Assembly (NCBI RefSeq): GCF_026153355.1
Contig: NZ_CP110636.1
Coordinates: 6,138,001 to 6,202,000, forward strand
Source of the DNA: Streptomyces endophytica
GTDB lineage: Bacteria > Actinomycetota > Actinomycetes > Streptomycetales > Streptomycetaceae
Direction: 5' to 3'
DNA: 64,000 nt
The notes under the pieces are model-generated. The model made no database searches. It was not told the DNA's origin and saw only the letters and a program-made list of their open reading frames with translations. This document shows, piece after piece, positions 8,746-18,950 of this stretch; position 1 is the first letter of the stretch; each line of letters starts with the position of its first letter. A program made the position numbers and the translations under genes.

Positions 8746-8751
8746 CTCCTT
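8746..8751 (-). promoter_or_regulatory. Shine-Dalgarno site that sets a CTG start
   Basis: AAGGAG on the minus strand, nine bases ahead of CTG 8736. No ATG, GTG or TTG in the same frame is at a usable distance, so this site supports CTG initiation of the DUF5941 gene. Confidence 0.7.
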
Positions 8752-9295
8752 GGAGGCTGACAAGGCAGCGCCGGTCGACCGCATTCGATACGGACTACCC
8801 GGGCAGCGGGCGTGGCACACCGGGCGCCCGGAGGGCCGGGTGGCACGTCGGCAGAGGCTATCGGATCGCCGGATGCGGCCGTTCACCGCGCATTCACCGC
8901 ACGATCGAGTGACCGACGGCTGCGCCTGCCGCGATCATCATGGTGGATGGGGTGGCGCATGAACAACTGGCCCGCGATCGCGGCCGCCGTTCCGGTGCCG
9001 GTTATGAGCGGGCTGGTCACGGGGCGGGCGGGTTGTGCCGTGGGCGGTGTGGCCAGGGCCATGCCGCCCGGCGGGGAGCGCCGGCGGCCGGTGCGGCGGC
9101 CGTTCCCAAGGGCCGGGGAGCGCCTCGCACGGTGTCCGCGGGCGGCCCCCTGATGTGGCCCCTCTCACGGTGGATGCCAGGTGGGCGCACTTCCGGCCGG
9201 ACGCGCGCGAGGTGTGGCGCCGCGCACCCGCTGTGCCGGTGATGCGGACCCGGCTAGGGCAGACTTGACGTCGAAGACCGACGACAAGGATGGGC
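8752..9295. other. Divergent intergenic region, exporter operon / idi
   Basis: About 540 bases with no credible gene on either strand. It must carry the promoter of the seven-gene operon (leftward) and of idi (rightward). A TAGGGC at 9255-9260 could be an idi -10 box, but its -35 partner is weak. Confidence 0.5.
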
Positions 9296-9907
9296 ATGCC
9301 GATCACACCTGCCAACGGACAGACCGCCGAGGACACGGCGGTGCGCACGCCGGGCGGCGCCGCCGAACCGATCATGCTGGAGCTGGTCGACGAGGACGGT
9401 ACGACGATCGGCACCGCGGAGAAGCTCGCGGCGCACCAGCCTCCCGGGCAGCTGCACCGGGCGTTCTCGGTCTTCCTCTTCGACGAGAAGGGCCGGCTGC
9501 TGCTCCAGCGCCGGGCGCTGGGGAAGTACCACTCCCCCGGTGTGTGGTCCAACACCTGCTGCGGTCACCCGTATCCCGGTGAGGCGCCGTTCGCGGCGGC
9601 GGCCCGCCGGACCGCGGAGGAGCTGGGCGTGGCCCCGGCGCTGCTGGCCGAGGCGGGCACGGTGCGCTACAACCATCCCGATCCGTCCTCCGGGCTCGTG
9701 GAGCAGGAGTACAACCACCTGTTCGTGGGTCTGGTGCGGGCCGAGCCGGCGCCGGACCCGGAGGAGATCGGCGAGATCGCGTTCGTGACGCCGGCGGAGC
9801 TGGCCGAGCGGCATGCCGAGGCGCCGTTCTCCGCGTGGTTCATGACCGTGCTGGATGCGGCGCGCCCCGCGGTGCGGGAGCTCACCGGACGGTCGGCGGG
9901 CTGGTAG
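9296..9907 (+). CDS. idi: Isopentenyl-diphosphate delta-isomerase, type 1
   Basis: A 203-residue Nudix-fold enzyme that interconverts IPP and DMAPP. The N-terminal LHRAFSVFLFDEKG strand, the catalytic Cys in WSNTCCGHPYPGE, the Nudix-like AARRTAEELG helix and the catalytic Glu in VEQEYNHLF are all present. ATG 9296 is preferred over ATG 9290 because AAGGA then sits 6 bases upstream. Its 3' end overlaps the end of the convergent ATPase gene by 26 bases. It supplies prenyl precursors, consistent with the nearby hopanoid genes. Confidence 0.92.
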   Translation: MPITPANGQTAEDTAVRTPGGAAEPIMLELVDEDGTTIGTAEKLAAHQPPGQLHRAFSVFLFDEKGRLLLQRRALGKYHSPGVWSNTCCGHPYPGEAPFAAAARRTAEELGVAPALLAEAGTVRYNHPDPSSGLVEQEYNHLFVGLVRAEPAPDPEEIGEIAFVTPAELAERHAEAPFSAWFMTVLDAARPAVRELTGRSAGW

Positions 9908-10379
9908 CCAGCGGGGTGAGCGGCAGCTCGGCCCAGATCGCCTTGCCGCCGCCGGCGGTGTGCTCGACATCGCATTTGCCGCCCACCTCGGTGGTGACGG
10001 TCTTGACCAGCCACAGCCCGCGGCCCCCGACGTCGCCCTCGTCCGCCTCCAGTGCCTTGGGGCGGTAGGGGTGGTCGTCCTCGACCGCGACCCGCAGCCA
10101 GTTGGCGCCGATGGTGACCTGCACGGCGATCTGGGGTGAGAGCAGGGCGGCGTGCCGGACGGCGTTGGTGACCAGTTCGGAGACGATGAGCAGCAGGCCG
10201 TCCATGATGGCGGCGGCGACCGGCACGTGCTGTTCGGTGAGCAGGTCCCGGACCGCGTGGCGCGCCTGCGGCACCGAGGACTCCAGTGCCGGTGCGGTGA
10301 AGCGCCAGACACCTTCGTACGCGAGCGGAGAGGTCAGCTCGTCGGGGGGTTCTGCGGGGGGTCCGGAAGGCATCCTCAC
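9882..10379 (-). CDS. Anti-sigma-factor-type ATP-binding protein (HATPase, SpoIIAB/RsbW-like)
   Basis: 165 residues with a single GHKL ATPase domain: N-box VSELVTNAVRHA, G1 region VAVEDDHPYRP and G2 region DVGGRGLWLVKTV. Streptomyces encodes dozens of such stand-alone proteins; some are anti-sigma kinases, most are uncharacterised. The start is uncertain between GTG 10379 and ATG 10373; neither has a good Shine-Dalgarno sequence, suggesting a leaderless message. No sigma or anti-anti-sigma gene is adjacent, so its partner is unknown. Confidence 0.85.
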   Translation of the reverse strand: MRMPSGPPAEPPDELTSPLAYEGVWRFTAPALESSVPQARHAVRDLLTEQHVPVAAAIMDGLLLIVSELVTNAVRHAALLSPQIAVQVTIGANWLRVAVEDDHPYRPKALEADEGDVGGRGLWLVKTVTTEVGGKCDVEHTAGGGKAIWAELPLTPLATSPPTVR

Positions 10380-10585
10380 AGGAAGAGTGTTGAGAATGCG
10401 CTGGTCCGTACCGGCCTGCTGAACACAAGTCAGCGTCTATCGACGGCTTTTGGCGGATTCCGAGAGTTTCCCGCGGGCTGAGGACCGGCCCTGTTCTCTT
10501 TGTGCCGGGTTCGGGGATTCCCCGGGAACGGCACCCCTACGATCCCGCCATCGGGCTCGCCCTGCCCGGCGGCGGGGGCGGACAG

Positions 10586-10623
10586 CACGGCAGGCCCGGT
10601 GCCGGGGCACCGGGCCTGCCGTG
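10586..10623 (-). terminator. Strong hairpin downstream of tRNA-fMet
   Basis: Perfect 18-bp inverted repeat (arms 10586-10603 and 10606-10623) with a 2-base centre, starting 8 bases past the tRNA 3' end on the minus strand. Confidence 0.8.
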
Positions 10624-10630
10624 TGTGCAG

Positions 10631-10704
10631 TAGCGGGGACAGGATTTGAACCTGCGACCTCTGGGTTATGAGCCCAGCGAGCTACCGAGCTGCTCCACCC
10701 CGCG
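10631..10704 (-). tRNA. tRNA-Met (CAT), initiator type
   Basis: A 74-base cloverleaf on the minus strand. It starts CGCGGGG and contains the initiator stem with GGG/CCC pairs around anticodon CAT (loop CTCATAA), a T-loop GGTTCAAATCC and the 3' strand CCCCGC plus discriminator A. The unpaired first position and the three G:C pairs of the anticodon stem mark it as tRNA-fMet rather than elongator Met. The CCA end is not encoded. Confidence 0.95.
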
Positions 10705-10800
10705 TCGGTTGCCCCTACCTTACGGGTCGCCCGCCGCAGATCCAAATCGATAAACCGACCGGCCGCGGCAGGCGTGGCGCCTCGGCCCGGGCCCGCCGGG

Positions 10801-12458
10801 TCACACCGCCCGGTCGGTGATCCGCCCGGCCTCGACCTCGATCCGCCGTGTGGTGTGCACCGCGTCCAGCATCCGCCGGTCGTGCGTCACCAGCAGCAGC
10901 GTGCCCGGGTACGAGGCGAGCGCGGACTCCAGCTGCTCGATGGCCGGCAGGTCGAGGTGGTTGGTCGGCTCGTCCAGGACCAGGAGGTTGACCCCGCGCC
11001 CCTGGAGGAGGGCCAGCGCGGCCCGGGTCCGCTCCCCCGGCGAGAGGGTGTGCGCCGGGCGCAGCACATGGGCGGCCTTCAGCCCGAACTTGGCGAGCAG
11101 GGTGCGGACGTCGGCGGGCGGCAGGTCCGGCACGGCGGCCCGGAAGGCGTCCATCAGCGGCCGGTCGCCCAGTTGCTGGCCGCCGAAGAGCCGGCCGCGG
11201 GCCTGCTCGATCTCGCCGACCACCACGCCGGGGCCGAGCGCGGCCTGCCCGGCGTCCAGCGGGAGCCGGCCGAGCAGGGCGGCCAGCAGGGTGGACTTGC
11301 CGGAGCCGTTGGGGCCGGTGATGGCGACCCGGTCCGCCCAGTCGATCTGCAGGTCCACCGGGCCGAAGCGGAAGTCCCCGCGCCGGACGGCGGCGTCGCG
11401 CAGGGTCGCGACGACCGCGCCGGCCCGGGGCGCGGCGGCGATCTCCATCCGCAGCTCCCACTCCTTGCGGGGCTCCTCGACGACGTCCAGCCGCTCGATC
11501 AGGCGCTGGGTCTGCTTGGCCTTGGCGGCCTGCTTCTCGGTGGCCTCGACGCGGCCCTTGCGGCCGATCTTGTCGTTGTCGGGGCCTTGCGGCGGGCGTT
11601 CCGGACGCCCTTCTCCATCCAGTTGCGCTGGGTGTGGGCGCGGGTCTCCAGGGCGGCCCTGGTCTCGGCGTACTCCTCGTACTGCTCGCGGGCGTGCCGC
11701 CGGGCCCGGGCGCGTTCCTCCAGGTAGGAGGCGTAGCCGCCGCCGTAGCTGTTGACCTGCTGCTGGGCGAGGTCGAGTTCGAGTACGCGGTTGACCGTGC
11801 GGGCCAGGAACTCGCGGTCGTGGCTGACGAGGACGGTGCCGGCGCGCAGGCCGGTGACGAACTCCTCCAGCCGGTGCAGACCGTCCAGGTCCAGGTCGTT
11901 GGTCGGCTCGTCCAGCAGGAAGACGTCGTAGCGGGAGAGCAGCAGGGAGGCGAGCGAGGCCCGGGCGGCCTGTCCGCCGGAGAGGGCGGTCATCGGCTGG
12001 TCGAGGCCGACCGTGAGGCCGAGCTGGGCGGCGGTCTCCTCGGCGCGTTCGTCGAGGTCGGCGGCGCCGAGGTCGAGCCAGCGCGTGAAGGCCGTGTCGT
12101 AGGCGTCGTCGGCGCCGGGGCGCTCCTCGGCCAGGGCCTCGGTGGCGGCGTCCAGGGCGCGCTGGGCGTCGGCCACGCCGGTACGGCGGGCGAGGAAGGC
12201 CCGTACGGTCTCTCCGGGGCGGCGGTCGGGCTCCTGCGGGAGGTGGCCGACGGTGGCGGTGGGCGGGCTGAGGGAGAGCGCGCCCTCCTCCGGGGTGTCC
12301 AGACCGGCCAGCAGGCGCAGCAGCGTGGACTTGCCCGCGCCGTTGGCGCCGACGAGGCCGATCACGTCCCCGGGGGCGACGACCAGATCGAGACCGGAGA
12401 ACAGGATGCGCTCGCCGTGGCCGGCGGCGAGGTCTTTGGCGACGAGGGTTGCTGACAT
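10801..12458 (-). CDS. ABC-F family ATPase, broken by a one-base frameshift
   Basis: A soluble tandem-ATPase ABC-F protein; relatives act on ribosomes as translation factors or antibiotic-protection proteins. The first half has Walker A GANGAGKST, signature LSGGQ and LLDEPTNDLDL. The second has GPNGSGKST, LSPGE and VLDEPTNHLDL. The frame breaks in the interdomain linker after NARRKAP at the CCCC run at 11581-11584. One extra C there continues into DNDKIGRKGR and joins the halves into about 552 residues, a normal length. The missing base is more likely a sequencing error than decay, since both halves are intact. ATG 12458 is 54 bases from the divergent crotonase gene. Confidence 0.85.
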
Positions 12459-12512
12459 CAGGCCGTCGATCGTAGTCGGCCGCCCGGGCCGCGGTCGCTC
12501 TAATATCCGGGC

Positions 12513-13283
12513 ATGGAACCGGGCCTCACGACGCACGTCAGCGACGGCACAGCGACCGTCACCATCAGCAACACCGGCAAGCGCAATGCGATGACCGTCC
12601 AGATGTGGCGGGATCTGCCGCCCCTGCTGGCGCGGCTGGCGGCCGACCGGGCGGTGCGGTCGCTGGTGCTGACCGGCGCCGGCGGGACGTTCTGCGCGGG
12701 CGCGGACATCGCCTCGCTGCGCGGGCCGGCATCGGAGTCGCAGGGGCTGGCGGTGGCGGCCGAGGAGGCGCTGGCCGCCTTCCCGAAGCCGACGCTGGCG
12801 GCGATACGCGGCTACTGCGTGGGCGGCGGCGCCCAGTTGGCGGCCGCCTGCGATCTGCGGTTCGCGGAGGAAGGGGCGCTGTTCGGGGTGACGCCGGCCA
12901 AGCTGGCGGTGGTCTACCCGGCGTCCGCCACCCGCCGGCTGGTCCGCCTGGTCGGACTCTCGTCCGCCAAGTACCTGTTGTTCTCGGGGGAGTTGATCGA
13001 CTGTGCGCGGGCGCTGCGGACCGGGCTGGTGGACGAGGTGCTGGCCGAGGGCGAGCTGGGCAAGCGGGTCGCGGAGTTCTCGGCCGTACTGGCGAGCCGG
13101 TCGCTGCTGACGCAGACGGCGGCGAAGGAACTGGCCAACGGCACCTGGGACGTGCCGCCGGACGAGGCGGAGGAGCGCGGCGCCCACTGGGCCGCCGAGG
13201 CCCGGGCGAGCGGCGACACCGCCGAGGGTGCCGCCGCCTTCCTGGAGCGCAGGCCGCCGCGGTTCACCTGGCCCGCCGGGTGA
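12513..13283 (+). CDS. Enoyl-CoA hydratase/isomerase (crotonase) family protein
   Basis: 256 residues with the crotonase fold: oxyanion-hole segments FCAGADIASL and GYCVGGG are conserved. The two glutamates used by true enoyl-CoA hydratases are not: the position after GGG(A) is Gln108, and the Glu of the usual PE pair is Ala129 (VTPAKLAV). It therefore binds an acyl-CoA-like ligand but probably does not hydrate enoyl-CoA. It is divergent from the ABC-F gene and convergent with the DJ-1 gene. Confidence 0.85.
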   Translation: MEPGLTTHVSDGTATVTISNTGKRNAMTVQMWRDLPPLLARLAADRAVRSLVLTGAGGTFCAGADIASLRGPASESQGLAVAAEEALAAFPKPTLAAIRGYCVGGGAQLAAACDLRFAEEGALFGVTPAKLAVVYPASATRRLVRLVGLSSAKYLLFSGELIDCARALRTGLVDEVLAEGELGKRVAEFSAVLASRSLLTQTAAKELANGTWDVPPDEAEERGAHWAAEARASGDTAEGAAAFLERRPPRFTWPAG

Positions 13284-13289
13284 GCGGCA

Positions 13290-13945
13290 CTACGCCTTCG
13301 GTTCCCGCCCCCGCTGAGCAGGGACGGGCCGTGGTCCCGCAGCGCCGCGGTGATCTCGGCCGGCGCCTTCTCCGGGGAGCCCGCGTCGTAGGGCGGCTGC
13401 GGGTCGTACTCGATGCCGAGCTGGATGATCTGGGCCGCGGTGTCCCCGGCGATCCGGCCGGCCAGCCGCAGGCCCATGTCGATGCCGGACGAGACCCCGG
13501 CCGCGGTGACGTACTTGCCGTCGAAGACCACCCGCTCCCCGGTCGGCTCGGCGCCCAGGGCCGCCAGGTGGTCCAGTCCGAGCCAGTGGGAGGTGGCCCG
13601 GCGCCCCTTGAGGAGGCCGGCCGCCGCCAGCAGCAGCGAGCCGGTGCACACCGAGGTGGTCCAGGTCGTGGCGGCGTCCACGGCGCGGATCCACTCGTGC
13701 AGCGGCCCGTCCGCCATGTGCGCGGTCTGCCCCGGGCCGCCGGGGACGACGAGGATGTCGGGCGCGGTGACCTCGTCCAGCGCGGCGTCCGCTACCAGCC
13801 CCACGGCGCCGAGGTCGCTGCGGTACGTCCCGGCGCGCTCGCCGACGAACACCGTCTCGGCGCCGGGGAGGCGGCTGAGCGTCTCGTAGGGGCCGATGGC
13901 GTCCAGGGTGGTGAAGCGGTCGTAGAGGAGGATCGCGATCTGCAT
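13290..13945 (-). CDS. DJ-1/PfpI family protein, isonitrile-hydratase-like (3' frameshift)
   Basis: About 218 residues, starting MQIAILLYDRFTTLDAIGP. The nucleophile elbow TSVCTGSLLLAAAG with its Cys and the RRATSHW segment match DJ-1/PfpI enzymes related to isonitrile hydratase. As read, the frame runs on for 100 or more codons antisense to the crotonase gene. Adding one G in the run at 13308-13312 gives a stop at 13290 directly after LLSGGREPKA and a family-typical length, so I place the end there. It follows the GlxA-type regulator by 53 bases, probably in one transcript. An ATG at 13957 is an alternative start. Confidence 0.75.
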
Positions 13946-13998
13946 GGCGTTTCCCATCAGGAGGAGTGACTCGGAAGGGTCGGGAGTGGGGCGGCCGT

Positions 13999-14958
13999 TC
14001 AGCGGGCCGCGGGGGCCGGCTGGAAGCGGCGGCGGTATTCGGCCGGGGAGGCGGCCAGGGCGCGGAGGAAGGCGCGGCGCATCGCCTCGGGGGTGCCGTA
14101 GCCGCAGTGGCGGGCCACCTGGGCGATGCCGTCGGCGGTGTCCTCCAGGCAGCGGCGGGCGGCCTCCAGCCGCACCCGGTCGACATAGCGACCCGGCGTC
14201 ATACCGACCTCGTCGCGGAACGCCCGGGCGAAGTGGCGCGGGGAGAGCCCGGCGCGGGCGGCGAGGGCCTCGACGGACAGGTCGGCGGCCGGGTTCTCGG
14301 TGATCCACTGCTGGACGTCGCGCAGCGGCCGCCGCTGCGCGGTCTGGGCGGCGAGCTGGGCGCTGAACTGCTTCTGGTTGCCCGGCCGGCGCAGGAACAC
14401 CACCAGGTGCCGGGCGATGGTGAGCGCGAGGTCCCGGCCGAGGTCCTCCTCGACGAGGGCCAGCGCCAGGTCGATGCCGGCCGTCACGCCCGCGGAGGTG
14501 GCCAGGTCGCCGTCCCGCACGTAGATCGGGTCGGCCTCCACCCGTACCGCGGGGAACCGTTGGGCGAGGAGGTCGCACAGCATCCAGTGGGTGGTCGCGC
14601 GCCGGCCGTCCAGCAGCCCGGCCTCGGCCAGCAGCATCGCCCCGCTGCACACCGAGACCTTCCGCCGGGCCCGGTGGGCGTTGTTCCGCAGCCAGTCGAC
14701 CAGCCGAGGGTCGGGGGCGTCGGTGTGGCCGCCCGGGACCAGCAGGGTGTGCGGCGGCCCGGCGGCGGCGAGCGTGGTGTCGGGCACCAGGGTCAGACCG
14801 CTGGTGGTGCGCACCGGGGCGCCGTCCAGGGCGGCCGTACGGATCCGGTAGGCACCGGGGACGGCCTGCGCCGCGCCGCTGAAGACCTCCACCGGCCCGG
14901 TGACGTCCAGGGCCTGCACGCCGTCGAAGAGGACGACCAGCACCTCGCGCTGTTCCAT
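13999..14958 (-). CDS. GlxA family transcriptional regulator (DJ-1 domain plus AraC HTH)
   Basis: 319 residues. The N-terminal DJ-1/PfpI-like sensor domain (about 1-180) keeps the elbow Cys in VSVCSGAMLLAEAG. The C-terminal AraC/XylS double HTH (about 215-315) contains LSVEALAARAGLSPRHFAR and a second helix pair near PEAMRRAFLRALAASPAEYRRRF. ATG 14958 is chosen because GAGGA lies 8 bases upstream; ATG 14967 is in frame. It probably controls the DJ-1 gene just downstream. Confidence 0.88.
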   Translation of the reverse strand: MEQREVLVVLFDGVQALDVTGPVEVFSGAAQAVPGAYRIRTAALDGAPVRTTSGLTLVPDTTLAAAGPPHTLLVPGGHTDAPDPRLVDWLRNNAHRARRKVSVCSGAMLLAEAGLLDGRRATTHWMLCDLLAQRFPAVRVEADPIYVRDGDLATSAGVTAGIDLALALVEEDLGRDLALTIARHLVVFLRRPGNQKQFSAQLAAQTAQRRPLRDVQQWITENPAADLSVEALAARAGLSPRHFARAFRDEVGMTPGRYVDRVRLEAARRCLEDTADGIAQVARHCGYGTPEAMRRAFLRALAASPAEYRRRFQPAPAAR

Positions 14959-15110
14959 ACCGTCCATCCTCGGCAGCGGCGCCGATGGCGGCAATGACGG
15001 GTTTCCCACCTTTCCTGCCATTGCCTGGTCAGGACCACCGCAAAAGCCGTCGGGGCGGCCGTCGCGGCCCTGCCGCCGACGCCATACCGACGGGTCGGTA
15101 CCCTGCCCGC

Positions 15111-15980
15111 ATGACCTCTCACAGCGCACTGCCCGAGCGGGCCGGCCGCACGTGCCACAACGTCATCAACCCCTTCCACTCCACGCACTACTTCGCGCCG
15201 GAGCTGGCCGCCGAGATGGCCGAGGTCGGCGTCGACGACTCCAGGGCCGGCTACTTCGTCTGCCGCAGCGCGGCGATGGGGGCGGTCGGCCCCGGCACCG
15301 TCGCGGCCACCTTCTACAACTTCAAGTACGAGCTGGTCGCCCGGCACCTCCCGGAGGTGTGGACGAAGACCACGCCGCAGGACGTGCTCGACGCCCGGCT
15401 GCGGGCCGCCGACGCGACCCTGCGCCGGCTGCTCGGTGACGAGGCGGTGGCGTCGCCGGAGATGGCGGAGGCCGCCGAGCTGGCACTGCGCGCCACCGAG
15501 GCCTGTACCCGCCGGGCCCGGCCGCTGTACGCCGCGCACGCCGACCTCCCGGTGCCGGACGCCCCGCACCTGGCCTACTGGCACGCCTCGACCCTGCTGC
15601 GCGAACACCGCGGCGACGGCCACCTGGTGGCACTGCTGGACGCCGAACTGGACGGGCTGGAGGCCCTGGTCAGCCACACCGCCACCGGCCGCGGCATGAG
15701 CCCCCGGGGCGTTCTGGCGACCCGCGGCTGGACCGAGGAGGACTGGCAGGCCGCCCAGGAGCGGCTGCGCTCCCGCGGTCTGCTGGACGGCGAGGGCCAG
15801 TTGACCGAGGCCGGCGTCGCACTGCGCAAGGACCTGGAGGAGACCACCGACCGCCTGGACCGGGCCCCGTACGAGCACCTGGGCGCGGCGGGCGTGGCCC
15901 GGCTCACCGAGCTGGCGACCGGCTTCACCACCGCCGTCATGAACGCCGGCGCGTTCCCCGCCACCCTGTTCGGCAAGTAG
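15111..15980 (+). CDS. SCO6745-family conserved actinobacterial protein
   Basis: 289 residues, cytoplasmic, largely alpha-helical. It resembles a family named after S. coelicolor SCO6745 whose function is unknown. The C-terminal half (RGWTEEDWQAAQERLRSRGL to GVALRKDLEETTDRL) looks like a winged-helix module, so a DNA-binding or regulatory role is possible. It is transcribed divergently from the GlxA regulator and lies 135 bases upstream of tex. Confidence 0.7.
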   Translation: MTSHSALPERAGRTCHNVINPFHSTHYFAPELAAEMAEVGVDDSRAGYFVCRSAAMGAVGPGTVAATFYNFKYELVARHLPEVWTKTTPQDVLDARLRAADATLRRLLGDEAVASPEMAEAAELALRATEACTRRARPLYAAHADLPVPDAPHLAYWHASTLLREHRGDGHLVALLDAELDGLEALVSHTATGRGMSPRGVLATRGWTEEDWQAAQERLRSRGLLDGEGQLTEAGVALRKDLEETTDRLDRAPYEHLGAAGVARLTELATGFTTAVMNAGAFPATLFGK

Positions 15981-16115
15981 GCCGCCCGCGGCCACCGGGG
16001 TGTGCCGGCACCGCGCACACCCCGGTGCCGCCCACCGGCTGGGCGGCGCGACAGTCCGCTCGCTCACCCGGCACAATGCAGGCTCAAGCAATGCTGGAAG
16101 GCGGGCAGGATCAAC

Positions 16116-18560
<2,445 letters not shown>

Positions 18561-18578
18561 CCGGACCGCCGGATACGG

Positions 18579-18615
18579 ACGGGCCCCGGGGAGTCTCCTG
18601 ACCCCCGGGGCCCGT
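18579..18615 (+). terminator. Terminator of tex
   Basis: Perfect 13-bp GC-rich stem (18579-18591 with 18603-18615) and an 11-base loop, 18 bases after the tex stop, followed by TTC. Confidence 0.85.
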
Positions 18616-18675
18616 TCTGCGCGTACGGCATTTATTGCGTGGACCGGCCCGGCGGGCCGCCGTTAGTCTGCGCCC

Positions 18676-18705
18676 ATGTCCAGCCCCGAGGCATCAAGAC
18701 GCTAG
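18676..18705 (+). CDS. Leader peptide (uORF) of the CmlR-like efflux gene
   Basis: A nine-codon open frame, ATG to TAG, encoding MSSPEASRR. Its stop codon overlaps the first bases of a terminator-like hairpin that ends in a T run (18704-18728), 245 bases before the efflux gene. This layout is that of a translated leader for ribosome-mediated attenuation. It is possibly leaderless: TAGTCT at 18664-18669 lies about 7 bases before the ATG and could be the -10 box. Confidence 0.65.
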   Translation: MSSPEASRR

Positions 18706-18728
18706 CCACCGGCCGTCCGGTGGCTTTT
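18704..18728 (+). terminator. Attenuator hairpin in the efflux-gene leader
   Basis: Perfect 9-bp stem (18704-18712 with 18717-18725), 4-base loop CCGT, then T residues to 18728. It is one of the few hairpins in the window with a run of U, as expected of a regulated intrinsic terminator rather than a gene-end terminator. The uORF stop codon is inside the left arm. Confidence 0.75.
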
Positions 18729-18950
18729 CGCGTTGCCCCGCCGGCCCGGCATTCCGCCGTCGCGCCGTCGCCTCCTTGTGCTCCGCCGCCACCGGATCGT
18801 CGCCCCCTGCCGTCAGCGCCGTCGTGCGCACGGCCGTCCCGTCCTGATGTCCCGTCAGGATCCGTGTCGAACCCTCAGGGGCCCGGGCGTTCCGCTGCGC
18901 CCCGGTGAGGTGACGCACGTCGATCCACACCGTGGTTGCGGAGTGTTGCT
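18729..18950 (+). promoter_or_regulatory. Remaining 5' leader of the efflux gene
   Basis: About 220 bases with no credible gene. It contains further inverted repeats, for example TCCTGA and TCAGGA around 18841-18860, that could form alternative structures. GGAG at 18940-18943, 7 bases before GTG 18951, is the ribosome binding site of the efflux gene. Confidence 0.5.

Noticed and set aside
10631..10704. tRNA as an integration (att) site for a mobile element
   Set aside because: No integrase, direct repeat of the tRNA 3' end or foreign-looking block was found beside it.
11499..12458. ABC-F frameshift as a programmed recoding site
   Set aside because: No slippery heptamer or downstream structure stands out, and many other genes in the window show the same type of indel, so an error is more likely.
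12914..13289. In-frame extension of the DJ-1 gene antisense to the crotonase
   Set aside because: The extension has no family similarity and mirrors a real gene. A one-base correction gives a natural stop at 13290.
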